A DNA stretch of 64,000 nt from Deroplatys truncata (lineage: Eukaryota; Arthropoda; Insecta; Mantodea; Mantidae), in assembly GCA_030765065.1 (NCBI GenBank), contig CM060976.1, forward strand, positions 61,302,539 to 61,366,538. Reading direction: 5' to 3'. Each line of letters starts with the position of its first letter. The stretch's first letter is position 1. The notes beneath the pieces were generated by a model that saw only the letters and a program-made list of their open reading frames with translations, was not told the DNA's origin and ran no database searches. A program made the translations under genes and the position numbers. Of this stretch, positions 33,100-45,897 are shown piece by piece.

Positions 33100-34955
33100 C
33101 TGAAGTGCGTCCGGAGCAATCACGGAAATCTGTATCGAACAAGACGAGGAGTACCTGCTAGTCTCCGCATATAGCAGCATTGGATGGGGGGAAGCTATTA
33201 CCAATCTGCTTTCAGACACAACATGAGCGTGCACTAAGTAAATTAGTTTAAAAAAAAGAAGAAAAAAACAGTGATACAGTAGAATAACATTCCTTTTATT
33301 TAATACACAGATAAGTTACTACGGAAGACATACAGCATTTTGTGGACCTCCCGTATGCGAGTCTCACACTTTAAGACGGAGTCATCTCGCTCGCTGGAAA
33401 GCCAATGGTGTACCCTGTACCATATCTAATCTAAGATCTGGCAACTTAGGTCTCGCTGCATTGAAATATTAATCCTAAAGAAAATCAAAGCATACTGTGC
33501 GAAATAACGAAAAAAAGAATTTTATTTCATATAGACATTACCAACGTCATATCCAAAGGGTTTTCTTCCGCCAGTAGGAAATGTTTCGTTACTTTCGAAT
33601 GCACACGTGCCAATTCGTTATGTTTAATTGACACTGTCTGTGCGAGGTGAATATATAGGCCACGGTGTAGGTACTAGTTGCGCAATTATTGTGTTTGTCA
33701 TTAACCGAAGCGTGCGAGAAACTAAGTGCAACGAACTGCTGAGGTTGAGCTGTAATTTCCGCAAGTTGTACTTTGGTTTAGAGAGTTGACATGACTACGG
33801 ACATCGACGCGGTGGGTGGTTCTATAATGGCGTTGTAACACAGCTTTTTAAGCCTGTTTTATACCTTTACTTTTATTTTTGTATATGTTATTGCTTGCAG
33901 CAATTGTAATGACACCGAAATAAGATGTGTATGTGCGAAACAAAACAAAACCTAGTTGATATACCTACAGGTTGCGCCAATAAAATGTTCCTTTTTAATG
34001 CTTAATATCTCCCCAAGGTGTTGCAAAATTATTCTTTTGGTTTTTGGTATTGGATGACAAGCTTGTCAGAAGTACATTACGTTATATAAAATAGGACTTC
34101 AAATAGGACTTAATTCACGCTTTTCGTCTTTTATACAACCGCTCATATTTGGAGAGGATCCATAAGGATCTGACTAGGTTTTTTAAGATACAGATATACA
34201 TACCTAACTGGCAGTAACTCGTTCTTGCAAGATATGCAGGCCTTGTAGCTTCGCCCACCCACTTGGTTCAGTCCTTTACCAGCTTGAAGATAACTTTATC
34301 ACCTCTTATCTTGGCTATGATAAAATCAAAGTGAACTATACACCGCTTGTTACTGTTTTACTTTCAGCAGTACAAATTTGTAGGGGTGATTAAACGACTA
34401 GTTATACTGTAACATCACTTACTCATCCAATAAAATGGAAAAAATTGCATTGCACTAGTTTATGAATAATGAAGCCGCATTCTGCCGAGCAGAGATTCTC
34501 ACACATTATTGGATCGTGTCGGCAGTAATTATTGGTGCCCGTAGGGCTTCGGCAATATTGTCGGTTTCAGCTGAAACGTTATCTGTTGGGAGTTGAATGG
34601 CCAACCCCCTGGAAGGGCGACATCCTGGGTAAAGCTATTCACAGCATTTGACTACAATGATGCAATAAAAGAAAGTTTATATCAATCTTTGATCCTTGGT
34701 GGGTTTATTGGTTATTTAGCACTTTAGTGACGTTCTCCAGAGGATCTCGGCAGATAAGGATGATTCCAACCACTGAAACAAACACTGCAAGAAATGCAAT
34801 GTTTTCATGACCTCATTCGGCAAAGATTCTAATGAGAACACTGAGTGATATAACGGCTACATTTTAAGGTGAAGGCGAATTAGAAGAAATGTTCGCCTTC
34901 AGGAAGATGCAACTGGAGTGTTAAGATAAACCAGCCAACATTAGAAAAATATAAA
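33100..34955. other. no firm feature; one promoter-like start
   Basis: Near 33646-33654 ATATATAGG lies about 140 bases before an ATG (33791) opening a short frame, MTTDIDA, followed by G|GTGGGT, a weak donor-like site. This could be the first exon of a gene but is unsupported otherwise. The remainder shows no family similarity. Confidence 0.25.
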
Positions 34956-34964
34956 GAAATGTAT

Positions 34965-35390
34965 GTAATATTTCTGTATGTGAAAAAGGCATTTGACAAG
35001 TTAGATTAGAAGAGTGTTAAAAGATTCTCGAGAAAATTGATGTGAACTGCAAAGAGAGCAGTCTGCCAAGTAAACTTATCAGGAGCACAAAAAAAAAAAC
35101 GGGGGGAGAGATGCACCGCAGAGATATTCCATATCACTCACTTTGTTCAACGTCTAGACAGAGAATTTGGTGCAGAATTATTTCCGAACAAGAGAGGAAT
35201 ATTAGGAGTAAGAAAAATAAAATGCAGATTTCCTGCTGATATCGCACTCTTAGCAGAAGTGTAAAACGATTCCAATAAACATGCTAATGGAGATTAACGA
35301 CAACGAAAACCACGATAGCTGGAAGACTGTCAAAGAAGATAGGAGTGCTAATAACATCGAATGCTTGGGTTTCTATGTAACTTTTGTGTT
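34965..35390 (+). pseudogene. non-LTR retrotransposon reverse transcriptase remnant
   Basis: Across frames: VKKAFDKLD (reverse transcriptase D-x-KAFD-like motif) near 34983-35010, SLTLFNV (PLSPxLFNV block) near 35136-35156, RKIKCRFPADIALLAEV near 35209-35262 (the FADDIALL active-site block with the first Asp lost) and ITTTKTTIAGRLSKK-like sequence after it. This order and spacing fit the palm of a non-LTR reverse transcriptase. Stops and frameshifts abound, and the essential FADD motif is damaged. Confidence 0.6.
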
Positions 35391-35399
35391 AATGATTTT

Positions 35400-38318
35400 A
35401 AATATGAACAATGTAAGTACTTATATTACTAAATTTTAGAGAAGAATTGATTTTATCCTCCAATTACATACTCTTACGGATTTTAGTTTAGCACTGACCG
35501 AGAAGAAAGAATGTTTAGGAATACTTACGAAATCGATGGAGGAGTATTTACAATAAATCAGAATAAATGAAGAAATATTTAAGCAGGAGATGTTGGCTGG
35601 TCTACCCACCCTCGCTTTATAGCGACTGCAGTTATATAGCAGGAAGTGGCGACATTTTGAGGTGGGAGGTAGTGATGAGTTACCAACAAGGTCGCTAAAC
35701 GAATGTCGCATATAAAAACGCTGCGAAACTAAGTAGCGGTTTAGCTTCACAGATCTTACGGCTATGTCCTGCCGTCGTTCCGCAGCTTCACTCCTCTGCT
35801 TATAAAAACATCCCTCGGCTACGCTTTGCGACGTAGGACCCTCAACACTGGACTGCGCTTTGCGGCTTAGGGCCCTAAAGAAGTAGCAACGATATGTTGC
35901 AGCACTCCGTACCTTCCGCTATTTTGCAGCAGTAGGACAATACAAGCAACGTTCCCACCATGCCTCGGGTGGGAATGCGTGTGATGTGTTTTGCGTTACT
36001 TATTTATAAATAACAGTAGTACCAATAATTAACATAAATGTGTTAAAGTATGTTATGACACGTACATATTTGTTCATTGTCTGTATTTATCACTCTTAAG
36101 CAATAAAATAACTACGTACATGCGTGTGTGTGTCACGTGTATAGCGAGTTATTACACTACGTACGGAATAACAACCCTCTTAGGAAGAATAGATGAGATA
36201 GTGCAGCGAGTTTGGATACGTGGGATGTACCATGTGTGTACATAAACATTACTGGTTGAATGCTATTCTGTTACAAATGTGACTATTGTTTAGTAGCATG
36301 TAAAAACAGGATTTATTTGTGGAGGCCGCTTTGAAATAAATAGTAGGGTATGCGAATTTGCATCAATCTGACAAACTAGTTATAACGTTTTGTTTATTTT
36401 ATCACTTTATTATTACACCAGGCCACACCAGAAGCTACATAGTACAAGTATCTACCATTTTTTCTAGCCGCCTCTTCCCAGGAGTCGGTGTAAACCTGTA
36501 GAACGAGATGGATGAAGACCAGACAATGAATACTCAAGGAGTGAGGAGGAGACAACGACCTCTGTACCTTCTCCTGGAAAGCGGATGTTTAGGGGAAAAA
36601 ATTACATCGCTTTAAAATGTATATCACGTCTACATGCTGTGTACAAGTTGTTCAAGAACAAATTGGATTCTATGGTACACCAGCACTGCATAGCGTAAAA
36701 CTGAAGAATTATGATTTCCCCTCTTAATAATGCAACCGTCGCTTGTAGCTGCTGGCATCTAAAGCTCCAGTATATAATATGAAAATATAATTAGTATGTG
36801 CAGAATTAGCATTAATTGCGGAGTGGTTATCATCAGACCATGCCCTTGCCTAGAAACAAGTCCGAAATGTTCGCCAATGTTGCTTAACGACGTTCAAATT
36901 ATTAAACTTTATTCCATTGATATATTTAAAATTTAAAACACAGAAATACAAAATGTATAATAATTTATAAGAGTTAAGTACACAGGTGGTATACCATTTC
37001 CTTATAATTTGATTGTATGCATCCCGCATCTAGGATTAAGTCGAGGCAGAGGTCAACATTTAAAAATATATAATATCCAATTGATATGTTTCAAATTTAT
37101 ACTGTGAAATATAATAGCATTGCTATTATAAATGGATATACCAAAATGCAGCTTTATACATACTTTAGTTTAAAAACAGCTATGATTTTATTACGTTTTA
37201 TATCCTTCGATATAAAATGTCCCACATGGCGTATTACATTAGTTTTTCAATATTTTGATTATTATTTTATTTTCACAGAGTACCTAAAAGTAATGTTAAA
37301 TATCCGTTTAAAGCGGAAATAAAATACGACTAATTTAAAAACATTAATTTAAAATTTAAAAACTTATTAACGTTTTTTATATAATTTCAAATCGAAATAA
37401 AAATACCTGAAAAATCATGAACTGTAGAGTAAACACAGACACTAAGCTTGAATAAGAAAGCATTATTGCTCCTGCTCTGAAAGTTTCACAAAGAAATTAC
37501 AAAAACCGTGGCGTGTGAAGTGTTTTTAGTGGAAATGTAAGAAAAATGAAAGCGGAGAAATCAATTTTAAAGTTTTGGCCTACTATTCAAAGTGTCAACA
37601 ACGGCCATTTAAATCTTCACATGACGACATTTAAAGAGCAAAAAATCGAAAACAAACACAAAAATAATTTATAGGGTATATGGGTATTAATATGGAAAGA
37701 AGAAATATTTAATTTTTTAATACTTTTTATCGAAATTTTACCTCTGTCTTACCTTAACAAAACGACACATTTGGGTTGTCACTCTTGAAGACACTAGTAA
37801 TCGTTAGCCTGCGTTTAAATTCAATGTTAGAGAATGAACTTCGAAACGACAATAACTGTGAAAAGGAATCAAGTTAGTACACAAAAACTATTAACAGGTG
37901 TCCTGCAGACTGTAAGCCCTCTTATCTCCCCAGCTGCATTAAAAAGCAAAGCAATACTCAATCTTAGCCCAAAACACGTTAATGCAGGTTTACTACTCAA
38001 AACCCAAGCAGTATAAAAACAGGTGGAGACAATGGGGAATTGTTTCTTCATTTATTTCGTTACTTTTTCTTTATTTAACTTCCTCTTTTTAACTTTTGCT
38101 CATTGTTTCGCATACCTCTTCCTACACTGGCAGCACAGTGGGCATTGATCACAGCAAAAACAAATCGGTGCACTCATTTCGAAACAGTGAACATGTGCGT
38201 ACTAAGCAACCCGATGTGATGGAAACTTTGTTCATACGAGAGGTCAGAGGCAGCTAAGGAAGGGTTTTGGGGGTTGGAACCCCCTTTGCTAAAAAAATGT
38301 GAAAATAGCAAAAACAGC
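35400..38318. other. no gene; one cysteine-rich short ORF
   Basis: Mostly AT-rich. A GC-richer part at 35750-35960 contains two similar phrases, TACGCTTTGCGACGTAGGAC and TGCGCTTTGCGGCTTAGGGC. On the minus strand 38100-38177 encodes a 25-residue peptide with seven cysteines. No repeat family or splice-supported exon was found. Confidence 0.35.
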
Positions 38319-39141
38319 TTTTTACTTTCTCTACTACGTATGGTAAGCAGGGGAAGTATTGTATTCCACCCAAAAATTCGATACCGAGATTTCACCGGAA
38401 ATACATGTTTTGAGACCCCCTGAATCCAAAAAAAAAAGGATTTTTGGAAACATGTCCATGTGTGTGTCTGTGAACAGCATAACTCAGAAACGAACAGTCG
38501 GATAAACACCAAACTTGGTATTTAGGTCAGTATCTTCCAGAGATGCGACACGAAGGTTTTCAAGAAAATCCCCCACCCCAGATTACCCTTTACATGGAAC
38601 ATTTTTCGAAAAATTTAATTTTCTCAAAAATGGCTCTAACGATTTTGATTAAAATATCATATGTTTAAGATATTTTCATGACAAAATGTATATCTCGAAT
38701 TTTCTGGGAATGTCTCCAAAAGTATTCTTCATTGTGAACGACTTTTGCATAACTGGTAAACCATAAGAGATAGACAAAATTTTACTAAACAAAAAATGTA
38801 GATCGCGTTAAAATACACAATTTATGTCATACTTTTTTTTGTTGAGTGAACCATTTTCGAGATAGTGCTTGTTATTCCCTTAAATGTTGCAATACTTATA
38901 CTTTTTCTCATATTCGCTATTCATTTTTTGTCGGTAATGCAAAGAGAATGGAATACTCCACATAGCAACCAGCTCTTAAAATATTTGACTATCGCTTAAA
39001 GCCTAGCAATTCCCCTTGCATCTACAAGAAAATTAGCAATAAGATTAACATCTCGATATCTCAATTAACATGAAGCATATGGGGAATAAGAGTTTGTAAA
39101 AATAGTTTGTACAAGAGTAGAGAAAATCATGTGATTTTTTT
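38319..39141 (+). repeat. family A repeat, subfamily 1, full length
   Basis: Very similar to the 16.5 kb copy: TTTTTACTTTCTCTACTACG at the start, GT tract 38458-38472, and GAGTAGAGAAAATCATGTGA at the end. The terminal hairpin stem is lost: ATGTGA joins the T-run directly, deleting GTGTAACACATCAG. Confidence 0.9.
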
Positions 39142-40085
39142 AAATAATGGCATCTTAGGTTGGCGGGAACGATGTACGCCGCATGTCTTACACATCGCCA
39201 GAGGTGACAGCTACAGAAGCTGTACTTTAGATGGCGTGGGCACGACCATGTTAAGATATCGCGGGCATGTTTTCGTTCCGGTGTTACATTTGAATGATTT
39301 CCAAATGAGTGCAATATCTCCCAGTTAAGAACATAACAGAAACCCTATTTTGTAGTGAAATAAAATGGCCTGCAGTAGTAATATAAAATACTTCATATAG
39401 GTCATTAATTCTCATCTCGCATCACTTTTTCCCCCTTAGAATACGCAAAAATCCTACCTTAATTTTAATTAAAATTACTACACCTTAATCCTTGAATATA
39501 AAATCGATTTATTTACACATTTCAACTCAGGATTAATTCATATTTAACATTTCAACTGATACAAATTGTTTAAAAAATGGATCTCTATTCAGAAACCCCC
39601 CTTAATATATGGCATAAATGCTTAATAAAGTCTTTTTCTAATGCTTAAACCTGCATGTAACAACATATAAATACAATCTGATGTGTCACTCTCACAGAGT
39701 TTTTACTACCCGTTATTTCACATAATCCATTATACATTGACATTTACGTTACGTTACTTGCCATAATTTTTTTAATAAAACTAGTTCTCGAATTAAGCAA
39801 TGTGGATTTGGTTGCACACATAGTACCGAAAACAAAACACGTGTTTGCATGTTGTAAGTTTTTGTTATTAATGTATCCATCATCCAACCAGTGTAACTTC
39901 TAATATCAGTATGTTGCATTTGTTCACAAGATAAGCAGCTCTTATATTTCTGAACTATTAATACTATATAGTAATCTGTGCATATATTGAAAATTGTCAT
40001 TCTAAAAATCCTAAATACTTATTTTAACCGAAGAAATGGTAAAGTTTGGAAATTCTTGTTGCTAGATTGCATAATCACACTAAAA
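39142..40085. other. no gene; family A terminal scrap at about 39676-39710
   Basis: CTGATGTGTCACTCTCACAG followed by AGTTTTTACTAC resembles a minus-strand family A 3' end but stops there. The rest is featureless. Confidence 0.35.
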
Positions 40086-40089
40086 GCTC

Positions 40090-41480
40090 CAGTTTCTATT
40101 TCAAGTTACGCTGTTATTGATATCAGCAAAGCTTTCGATAATGTGGGACACCAACATCTCCAAAGCACTCTTCAGTCTCTTGGAATCCCCACAAACTGTC
40201 TAAGCTTATTTACGAATTGCAAAGCAATAATATCACACATATCGAAACATGATTGTGTAAAAGTAGGTCTATTAATATTAAACGTGGTGTGATGTAGGGT
40301 TCGCCTCTTTCTCCAGGTCTGTACAATAGTTCAACAGATCATATCAGCGAACGCTGACGACACCATGATTATTGCAAAAGATGAGGATTCTGCCCGAATA
40401 CTATCTGAACTTGCCATCAAGAGGTTTAAAGAGATTGGTCTTCGAATTAACGTCAACAACTCTAAATGTATTTCAATTAAAAATGGAACCATTAATTATA
40501 AATCACTATCATTAAACTATGGTGAAACAATAGAGACCACAGCCCCCAATGAAACTATCAAATACCTTGGAGTCACCTATCATAATACAGCTATATTTGA
40601 CACCGTTACAAACATGGCTAGACTAAAGAAAAAACTGGACATCCTGGCATCCTCACCTTTACTACAGTCTTACCAAAAATTAAACGTGCTTTGCAATTTC
40701 ATCTGCTCTTCTCTGGTTTATCAATTTCAGACAACGGCCATTAACAAAATAACATCTAAATTTCCTTCTGATGCTGACAAACTTATTAAATCAACACTAA
40801 AAGAAATATTGCAATTGCCGACTGATATACCCGATTCTAAGTTGTACACAGATAGAAAGTATAAAGAACTAGGGCTTTTCAAGTCCGGCTGGGAAACCTA
40901 TTTACAACATATTAATGCCTGTCTCAATTTACAGAGATCACACATCATTATCAATACCTGTCGTGACTTACCGGACGAGATAAAAACATGCCTACAAAAA
41001 CTTAAACTTGAGAATATTCCTAATGAACCAATGCATGTTAAAGTGCTTAGAAAAGAACTGAGGGAGCGTGAATTTCAATCCTGGTGTACCCTGTCTCAAA
41101 AAGGTAAAGGAGTTGTACTATACAAGCAGTACACCACAGCTAATAAACTAGCTTACCATTAGTGAATGGAAAACAGCATTAAAAATCACTGCCAATATTT
41201 GTCCGCTGCGTGTTATATCAAGAAGGTCCCGAGACGGTAACCACTGTCGCCACTGCGATAGTGAGATGAAAACCCTTGGCCACGTTTTGGGCGCCTGTCC
41301 TTTTCGGAGAGACACTGCGGAATTATCGGCATCATAAAATAAGATACAACTATTGCTGAAGCCTTAAAACTAAAAGGTCATACAGTATTTCAGGAAATGC
41401 ATGGACACTCTCAAGACGGCTCCTCTCTTCGGATTGATATACTAGCCATCCCACAGGCTCATCATTCGGATATATCATCG
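40090..41480 (+). pseudogene. R2-like non-LTR retrotransposon pol, 5'-truncated
   Basis: Ordered landmarks of a site-specific type non-LTR element. Reverse transcriptase motif VIDISKAFDNVGHQHLQS is near 40111-40165. GSPLSP follows a stop near 40300. NADDTMIIAKDED, the (F/Y)ADD active-site block with the leading aromatic residue changed, is near 40350-40390. A long open thumb region (40365-41162, 265 residues) includes INVNNSKCISI, TIKYLGVTYH and GLFKSGWETYLQHINAC. After a frameshift near 41155 comes a knuckle CRHCDSEMKTLGHVLGAC (41245-41298, C-x2-C-x8-H-x4-C), then a restriction-like endonuclease tail (MHGHSQDGSSLRIDILAI, 41398-41453). At least two frameshifts or stops inactivate it. The 5' two-thirds is missing. 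The CCHC and tail place it near the R2 group, not the RNase H-bearing elements. Confidence 0.8.
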
Positions 41481-41489
41481 ATCCATAGT

Positions 41490-42116
41490 GAGAATGCAGC
41501 AGAATGAACAACAACCAGCTGAAGTACACACTGAAAAATGTCGAATCTAGAGCCTACAATCCCCTACTACCTTGAGAAGTAAAATTTATCATCCATTGAA
41601 GTTAGTGGACTGATGGTTGGGGCAAGAGGAACCATACTATGTACTCTGCTGAGTTTTGCAAAAAGTTCAAGACCAATTTCATGTACAACATTGCAGTTTT
41701 TGTTGTTAATGGTTCAATCAAAATTCTCCAAAATCATTTATATTCAAATTAATTTCATTCTGCAGTGCACGACTAACAGCAGAACAGCTACACTTTTAGC
41801 AATTTCCCCTCTAAAATAGAATTTTCCGCTGTTTTCTTTTACTCATAAATGGAATTTATATCAGTGATAATCATGTTTTGTCTTTTTGTGTTATATAATA
41901 ATTTGTAAATAATTAGGTTTGTCTGTTTGGCAACCCCTACTTTTGGGAAAGCTGGAAGTTTTCTTTCTGAATAAAAACTAATGTAATAGAACACATGTGC
42001 TGCGTCATGACTTACATAGCCTACATGGCACAGCATTAACGAACCGCTACTTGAAATTCACAAGGAAAGTAGCTAAGAGGTAAAATGTAATAGCATATGA
42101 AAAGGATACATGTTAC
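41490..42116. other. no recognisable feature
   Basis: Could include the 3' untranslated part of the R2-like copy and intron of the exon to the right. No motif was noted. Confidence 0.3.
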
Positions 42117-42335
42117 CATGTCCCTGATGGACTGTGGTTCGTCTGGCATACCATAGAACGCTCGGAACTCTTTCCGGAGATCGTGGAAAAAAGCGTAGTA
42201 GGTCGGGAGCTCGAGGTTCTTGGAGCAAGCCTCCGGGTGTAGACATTGTCGAAGAGGCAGCTGTCCATCCGTCACGAAACGTAACGAGTGAGTGGATGGG
42301 CCGATGTGGAACGTCGTTCTAGCGTACTGCTCAAA
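42117..42335 (-). CDS. candidate internal exon of a host gene (73 codons, product unrecognised)
   Basis: On the minus strand a pyrimidine-rich tract and TGTTGCAG end at 42336, followed by exactly 219 open bases. A donor GTAACA follows from 42116 leftward (exon edge ATG|GTAACA). 219 is divisible by three and the open frame starts in phase 0 and ends in phase 0. It begins [20 protein letters not shown] and ends [12 protein letters not shown]. Base composition is GC-richer than its surroundings and the third positions look codon-like (many C/G). The peptide is hydrophilic with an aromatic patch ([17 protein letters not shown]) and two cysteines; I do not recognise the family. No neighbouring exon of the same gene was identified, which is expected with large introns. 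This is the strongest host-coding candidate. A conserved repeat exon is the alternative. Confidence 0.6.
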
Positions 42336-42339
42336 CTGC

Positions 42340-43120
42340 AACACACAAAAACACTCCAAATATAATTTTTCGTAATGACAAATAGAAGCTACTAATTAGA
42401 ATCTAAAAACTGAAATTTTCAAGTTCAGTATTTTTAAATTTTTATTAATATTGTTAGCAATCCTGACTGTAGAGTGTCTCCCAAATATTTTGTCCGGTAT
42501 AGCTATTTAGTCAGTATTACACCTTCCTCTTGGCTGATATCATGCAGATACCTGCACAGCTAAACCCATCTATTGTGCAAAACGCGGTCCGGTCAGTCCC
42601 ACCACACATTAGCCCCTTCAAACCAACAAGGCAGGAAAATGAGGTGTGGGGTCGTTGCCAAGGCGATGCATTAACAATAATTGTACAAAAATTTTGTATG
42701 GGAGTATACATCTAGTATTTGTAAGTATCTAACCACACAAACTATAAATTATATAAAGTAATAATTTATCACGACAACTATCCGTGCAATTTATAGAATG
42801 TGTTCTCAATAGGAAAACTGAAGACTGTCAGCTGACGCGAAGCATATATTGAGTATGTAAAACGCATACTTCGCAGATGTTGAATATTTTAGGTCACCGT
42901 TAGATCTTCAAGTGTAGTTCGCATGTGCATTTTGCCAGCATAATGAACAGCCAAATGAACGGTCCCAAAATAAGTAAACATAATCATCGCGGTGGAAACC
43001 TTGGCATTGATTTGTTTTAAAAAAGTAATTTAGTGAGAAACATTCCTATCACTTCCTCTCAGCTTGTTACCCAAGTTAAAGGAAATACTACAATGAGCTC
43101 TTCAAAATTCCAAAAAGGAG
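42340..43120. other. no firm feature; two-way open stretch at 42519-42715
   Basis: About 190 bases are open on both strands (plus MADIMQIPAQLNPSIVQNAV, minus GLKGLMCGGTDRTAFCTIDG) and GC-richer than the surroundings. The minus reading has several cysteines and glycines. I do not recognise it; it may be a fragment of a mobile element. Confidence 0.25.
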
Positions 43121-43124
43121 CACT

Positions 43125-43420
43125 TTTAGAGAAAGCTCCACATGCATCTGGAAATAGCAAAACTCAAGAAGTTTAATGCCAAATTTGGTATCCGGCACGG
43201 GCACAGGCTAAGATGAAATTTTTCAAAGGATTCCCCAAGCCTCATTACATTATACAACAATTTTGTCGATAAAATTTATATAATGAAGGCGTGTTTGTTC
43301 TCAGTGAAATCTATGTAGCTAGGAAACTATAAATGATAGCCAAAATTACTGCAGGAAAAATGTAGACCTCTTTTGTTGCATTCACAGTTTCCTAAATATA
43401 CACGTATTCTTTTAAATCTT
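43125..43420 (+). repeat. ancient, strongly diverged family A copy
   Basis: Sparse but ordered matches to plus-strand family A: AACTCAAGAAG...CCAAATTTGGTATCCGGCAC, then GGAAACTATAAATGATAGCC, AAAATTACTGCAGGAAAAATG and TAGACCTCTTTT. The latter matches the block GGTAAAC...GATAGACAAAATTTTACTAC...AAAATGTAGATC. Much more diverged than all other copies. Confidence 0.45.
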
Positions 43421-43424
43421 CCAC

Positions 43425-45895
43425 ATTCTGAGCAACACACTTTAAAATGTTGTGTGGTAGTTATTCTGTTTCTCATTCTAAGAATTTGCAATATTATGGT
43501 TAGAAACCTTTATTTAAACGCACTACTGTTGTCTCTCAATCATTTCTAGTGCTAACAAAATGGGTATAACCGTAGCATCACCTAATTGATACTGCCTCTA
43601 GCGAAAAATTATTATGGTGTATAGAAATAGACATAAAAGTAAGTGTTTGTATACTTTATGAACACAAACACGCACACCTACACGCCCCTCCCCCCCACAC
43701 ACTCTCTCGTTATAATTGCAAATCCTTAAGTACTACTTTATTACTACAGAGTTGCTTCCAAAAGTTTATTTATTTTATTTGCAGGCTTAACATTAAGTAT
43801 ATTGAAAGCGAAGCTTCGATTAGAGGAAACTTCGGAAACCTTCTTGGAAAAATAAAATAAATGTTAGAAAATTCCGATGAAGATATTAACTTTCCCACTT
43901 CCAAACTCGTGCACGTAAAATAAGAACAATTCGTCACAGAAACTCTCTCTTAGATACGATTATGTAACTGCTTAATTACTCATTTGAAAGCTAAATTGAT
44001 AAAGAATCTTGGTATCATTGCGAGTATCTAAAGAAGCTCTCAAGGCAAGGGTTCAATTTCTGCATACGACTTTTTCTCTATCATTGAAGACGTTTGCCTC
44101 GCGTTTAAAGTTGGCGCTGTGTGGCCCATATCGATACCTCAGTCTCCCCTTTTATGTGGAAGGTATGCGGCTATGTGCATCATCGGTCGCTATTGCAAAT
44201 TACAAAACATCAATCAGCACGTATCGGAAAAGTTGCATTTCGAGATTTCGTCACGATTTACCAATGATTCGAGCATCCAATGCCTTTACGTGGAAACAAT
44301 AACACTTGACATAACAATAAACACACACACACAAATATATTCCAATGTGGACACTTGTATTCCACTACTTTAGTGCTTGGATTTCCTAGACTTGCCACAT
44401 ATCTAGACATAACACAAAAAACCTTTAGGTGTCGTTCTCTCTGCAGGTACGTTTCTCTTATTACCCAACAATTAGAGGTATCGGAAAGTACTAGTTCTGT
44501 TTGTTAGCATCCTTCGAAGGAATATAGGCTGTTCTATACGATGTACTATGATTAGATTTGCACTTACGAATCCTTTTGCTTTGCATATTATAACGCGTTT
44601 AACGTCCGTTCTTACAACACCGCAGGCGGTGGGCACTGATGATAGTATAAGCATGCAATTAGGAAAGGAAATTTGGAAAGAATACGTTCCAAGCCTAAAT
44701 TTAGGGTAGCTCCGCAGGATTTGTTAGTTATGAGTAGAGACAGGCAAAATGAGAAGAAAAATTTGCCAAATTAGATTATTTTGTTAAAAATATGAAAATA
44801 TTAAGAAAACTCAAAATATTATGAAATATATACTTTAAATCCAAAACGTCTTATACTTTAAGGATTTGGAGCAGGTTCCACTTCAATAGTTGAACAAAAT
44901 ACTAAAATATTAAATGAAATACCACAGTTTACATGGAGTTTATATATTTCAATCATTGCGAAATCTATAAACTTAGTAATAAACAAGAAGACGTTACTGG
45001 TTGCTTTGTCCTTGCTTAATGCTAACTACAATTAGCCACTAAAAGTACCGGTTCGCGAAAATAAAAACTCTTCAAGAATAGAGGATGTTTAATTTCGCAC
45101 GTAACTCACATACGAGTAGAGGAAATTCTGCATTTTCTCAACTATACCTGATTAGCATGGTGCGAGTTTATCCAGAGAGTTTCCTGGAAAGAGTGACTTG
45201 GGTTTTCTGAATGTGTTGCACAGAAAACTGCCCGCATAGAATATGTGGAAAGCCCGGTTCACTCTTAACGGAAATTATTTTAAAAACGATAAATCGTAAA
45301 TGTTTGATAACATGAATAAATATGAACCTTTCATAATATATTGATATTTTACCAAAATATTATGATTATGAAACTTTTTATTAGGTGTATTTATAACGAA
45401 GATACTTGTTCCCATAGTGATAGCAAGCATGGTTTAAAATTTGAAATTTCGTATTTTGCATGTCTCTAGTTATGCGACACCTCTAGCATTTGTCAGTTAC
45501 GAGGATTGAAGAAAGCTTAAAAAAACTGGCAGTATTTGAACGCGGACCTCCCGTTCTCGGCCACCTGTGTTGTTTTACACAGTGATAAACGAATCCGCTT
45601 TAATGAATACGAATAACGCACCTGTAAATAGCTTGTCGCTATTTCCCAGACATAAAAACATACAAAAGCAAACATTCTTTTAACGCTTGAAGAAATAGCT
45701 GGCATTTTGCTCGCTTAGTTTTACAAGCACGAGTCCATTAATTTTACGCTAACTGAATCTAGTTTTGTCATCAGTGTAAAAAAAACAGCGTCCTTCAGAT
45801 TCAAAACATCCAAGTTTCCAAACTAACTTAAAACGAAGGAATGGTGTACGATTACGAGTGTGCATGCCAAAGAAACACACCGACCGGAGATAATA
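43425..45895. other. no gene; possible tRNA-like scrap at 45520-45600
   Basis: On the minus strand near 45520-45575, GGTGGCCGAGAACGGGAGGT and CCGCGTTCAAATACTGC resemble degraded box A and box B. The rest is AT-rich. The short frame at 44009-44302 has no recognised similarity. A C-run (CCCCTCCCCCCC) is at 43684-43696. Confidence 0.3.
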
Positions 45896-45897
45896 AA

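Noticed and set aside
42519..42715. Two-way open stretch as a host exon
   Set aside because: Open on both strands, no convincing splice pair, and base composition gives no preference for one strand.
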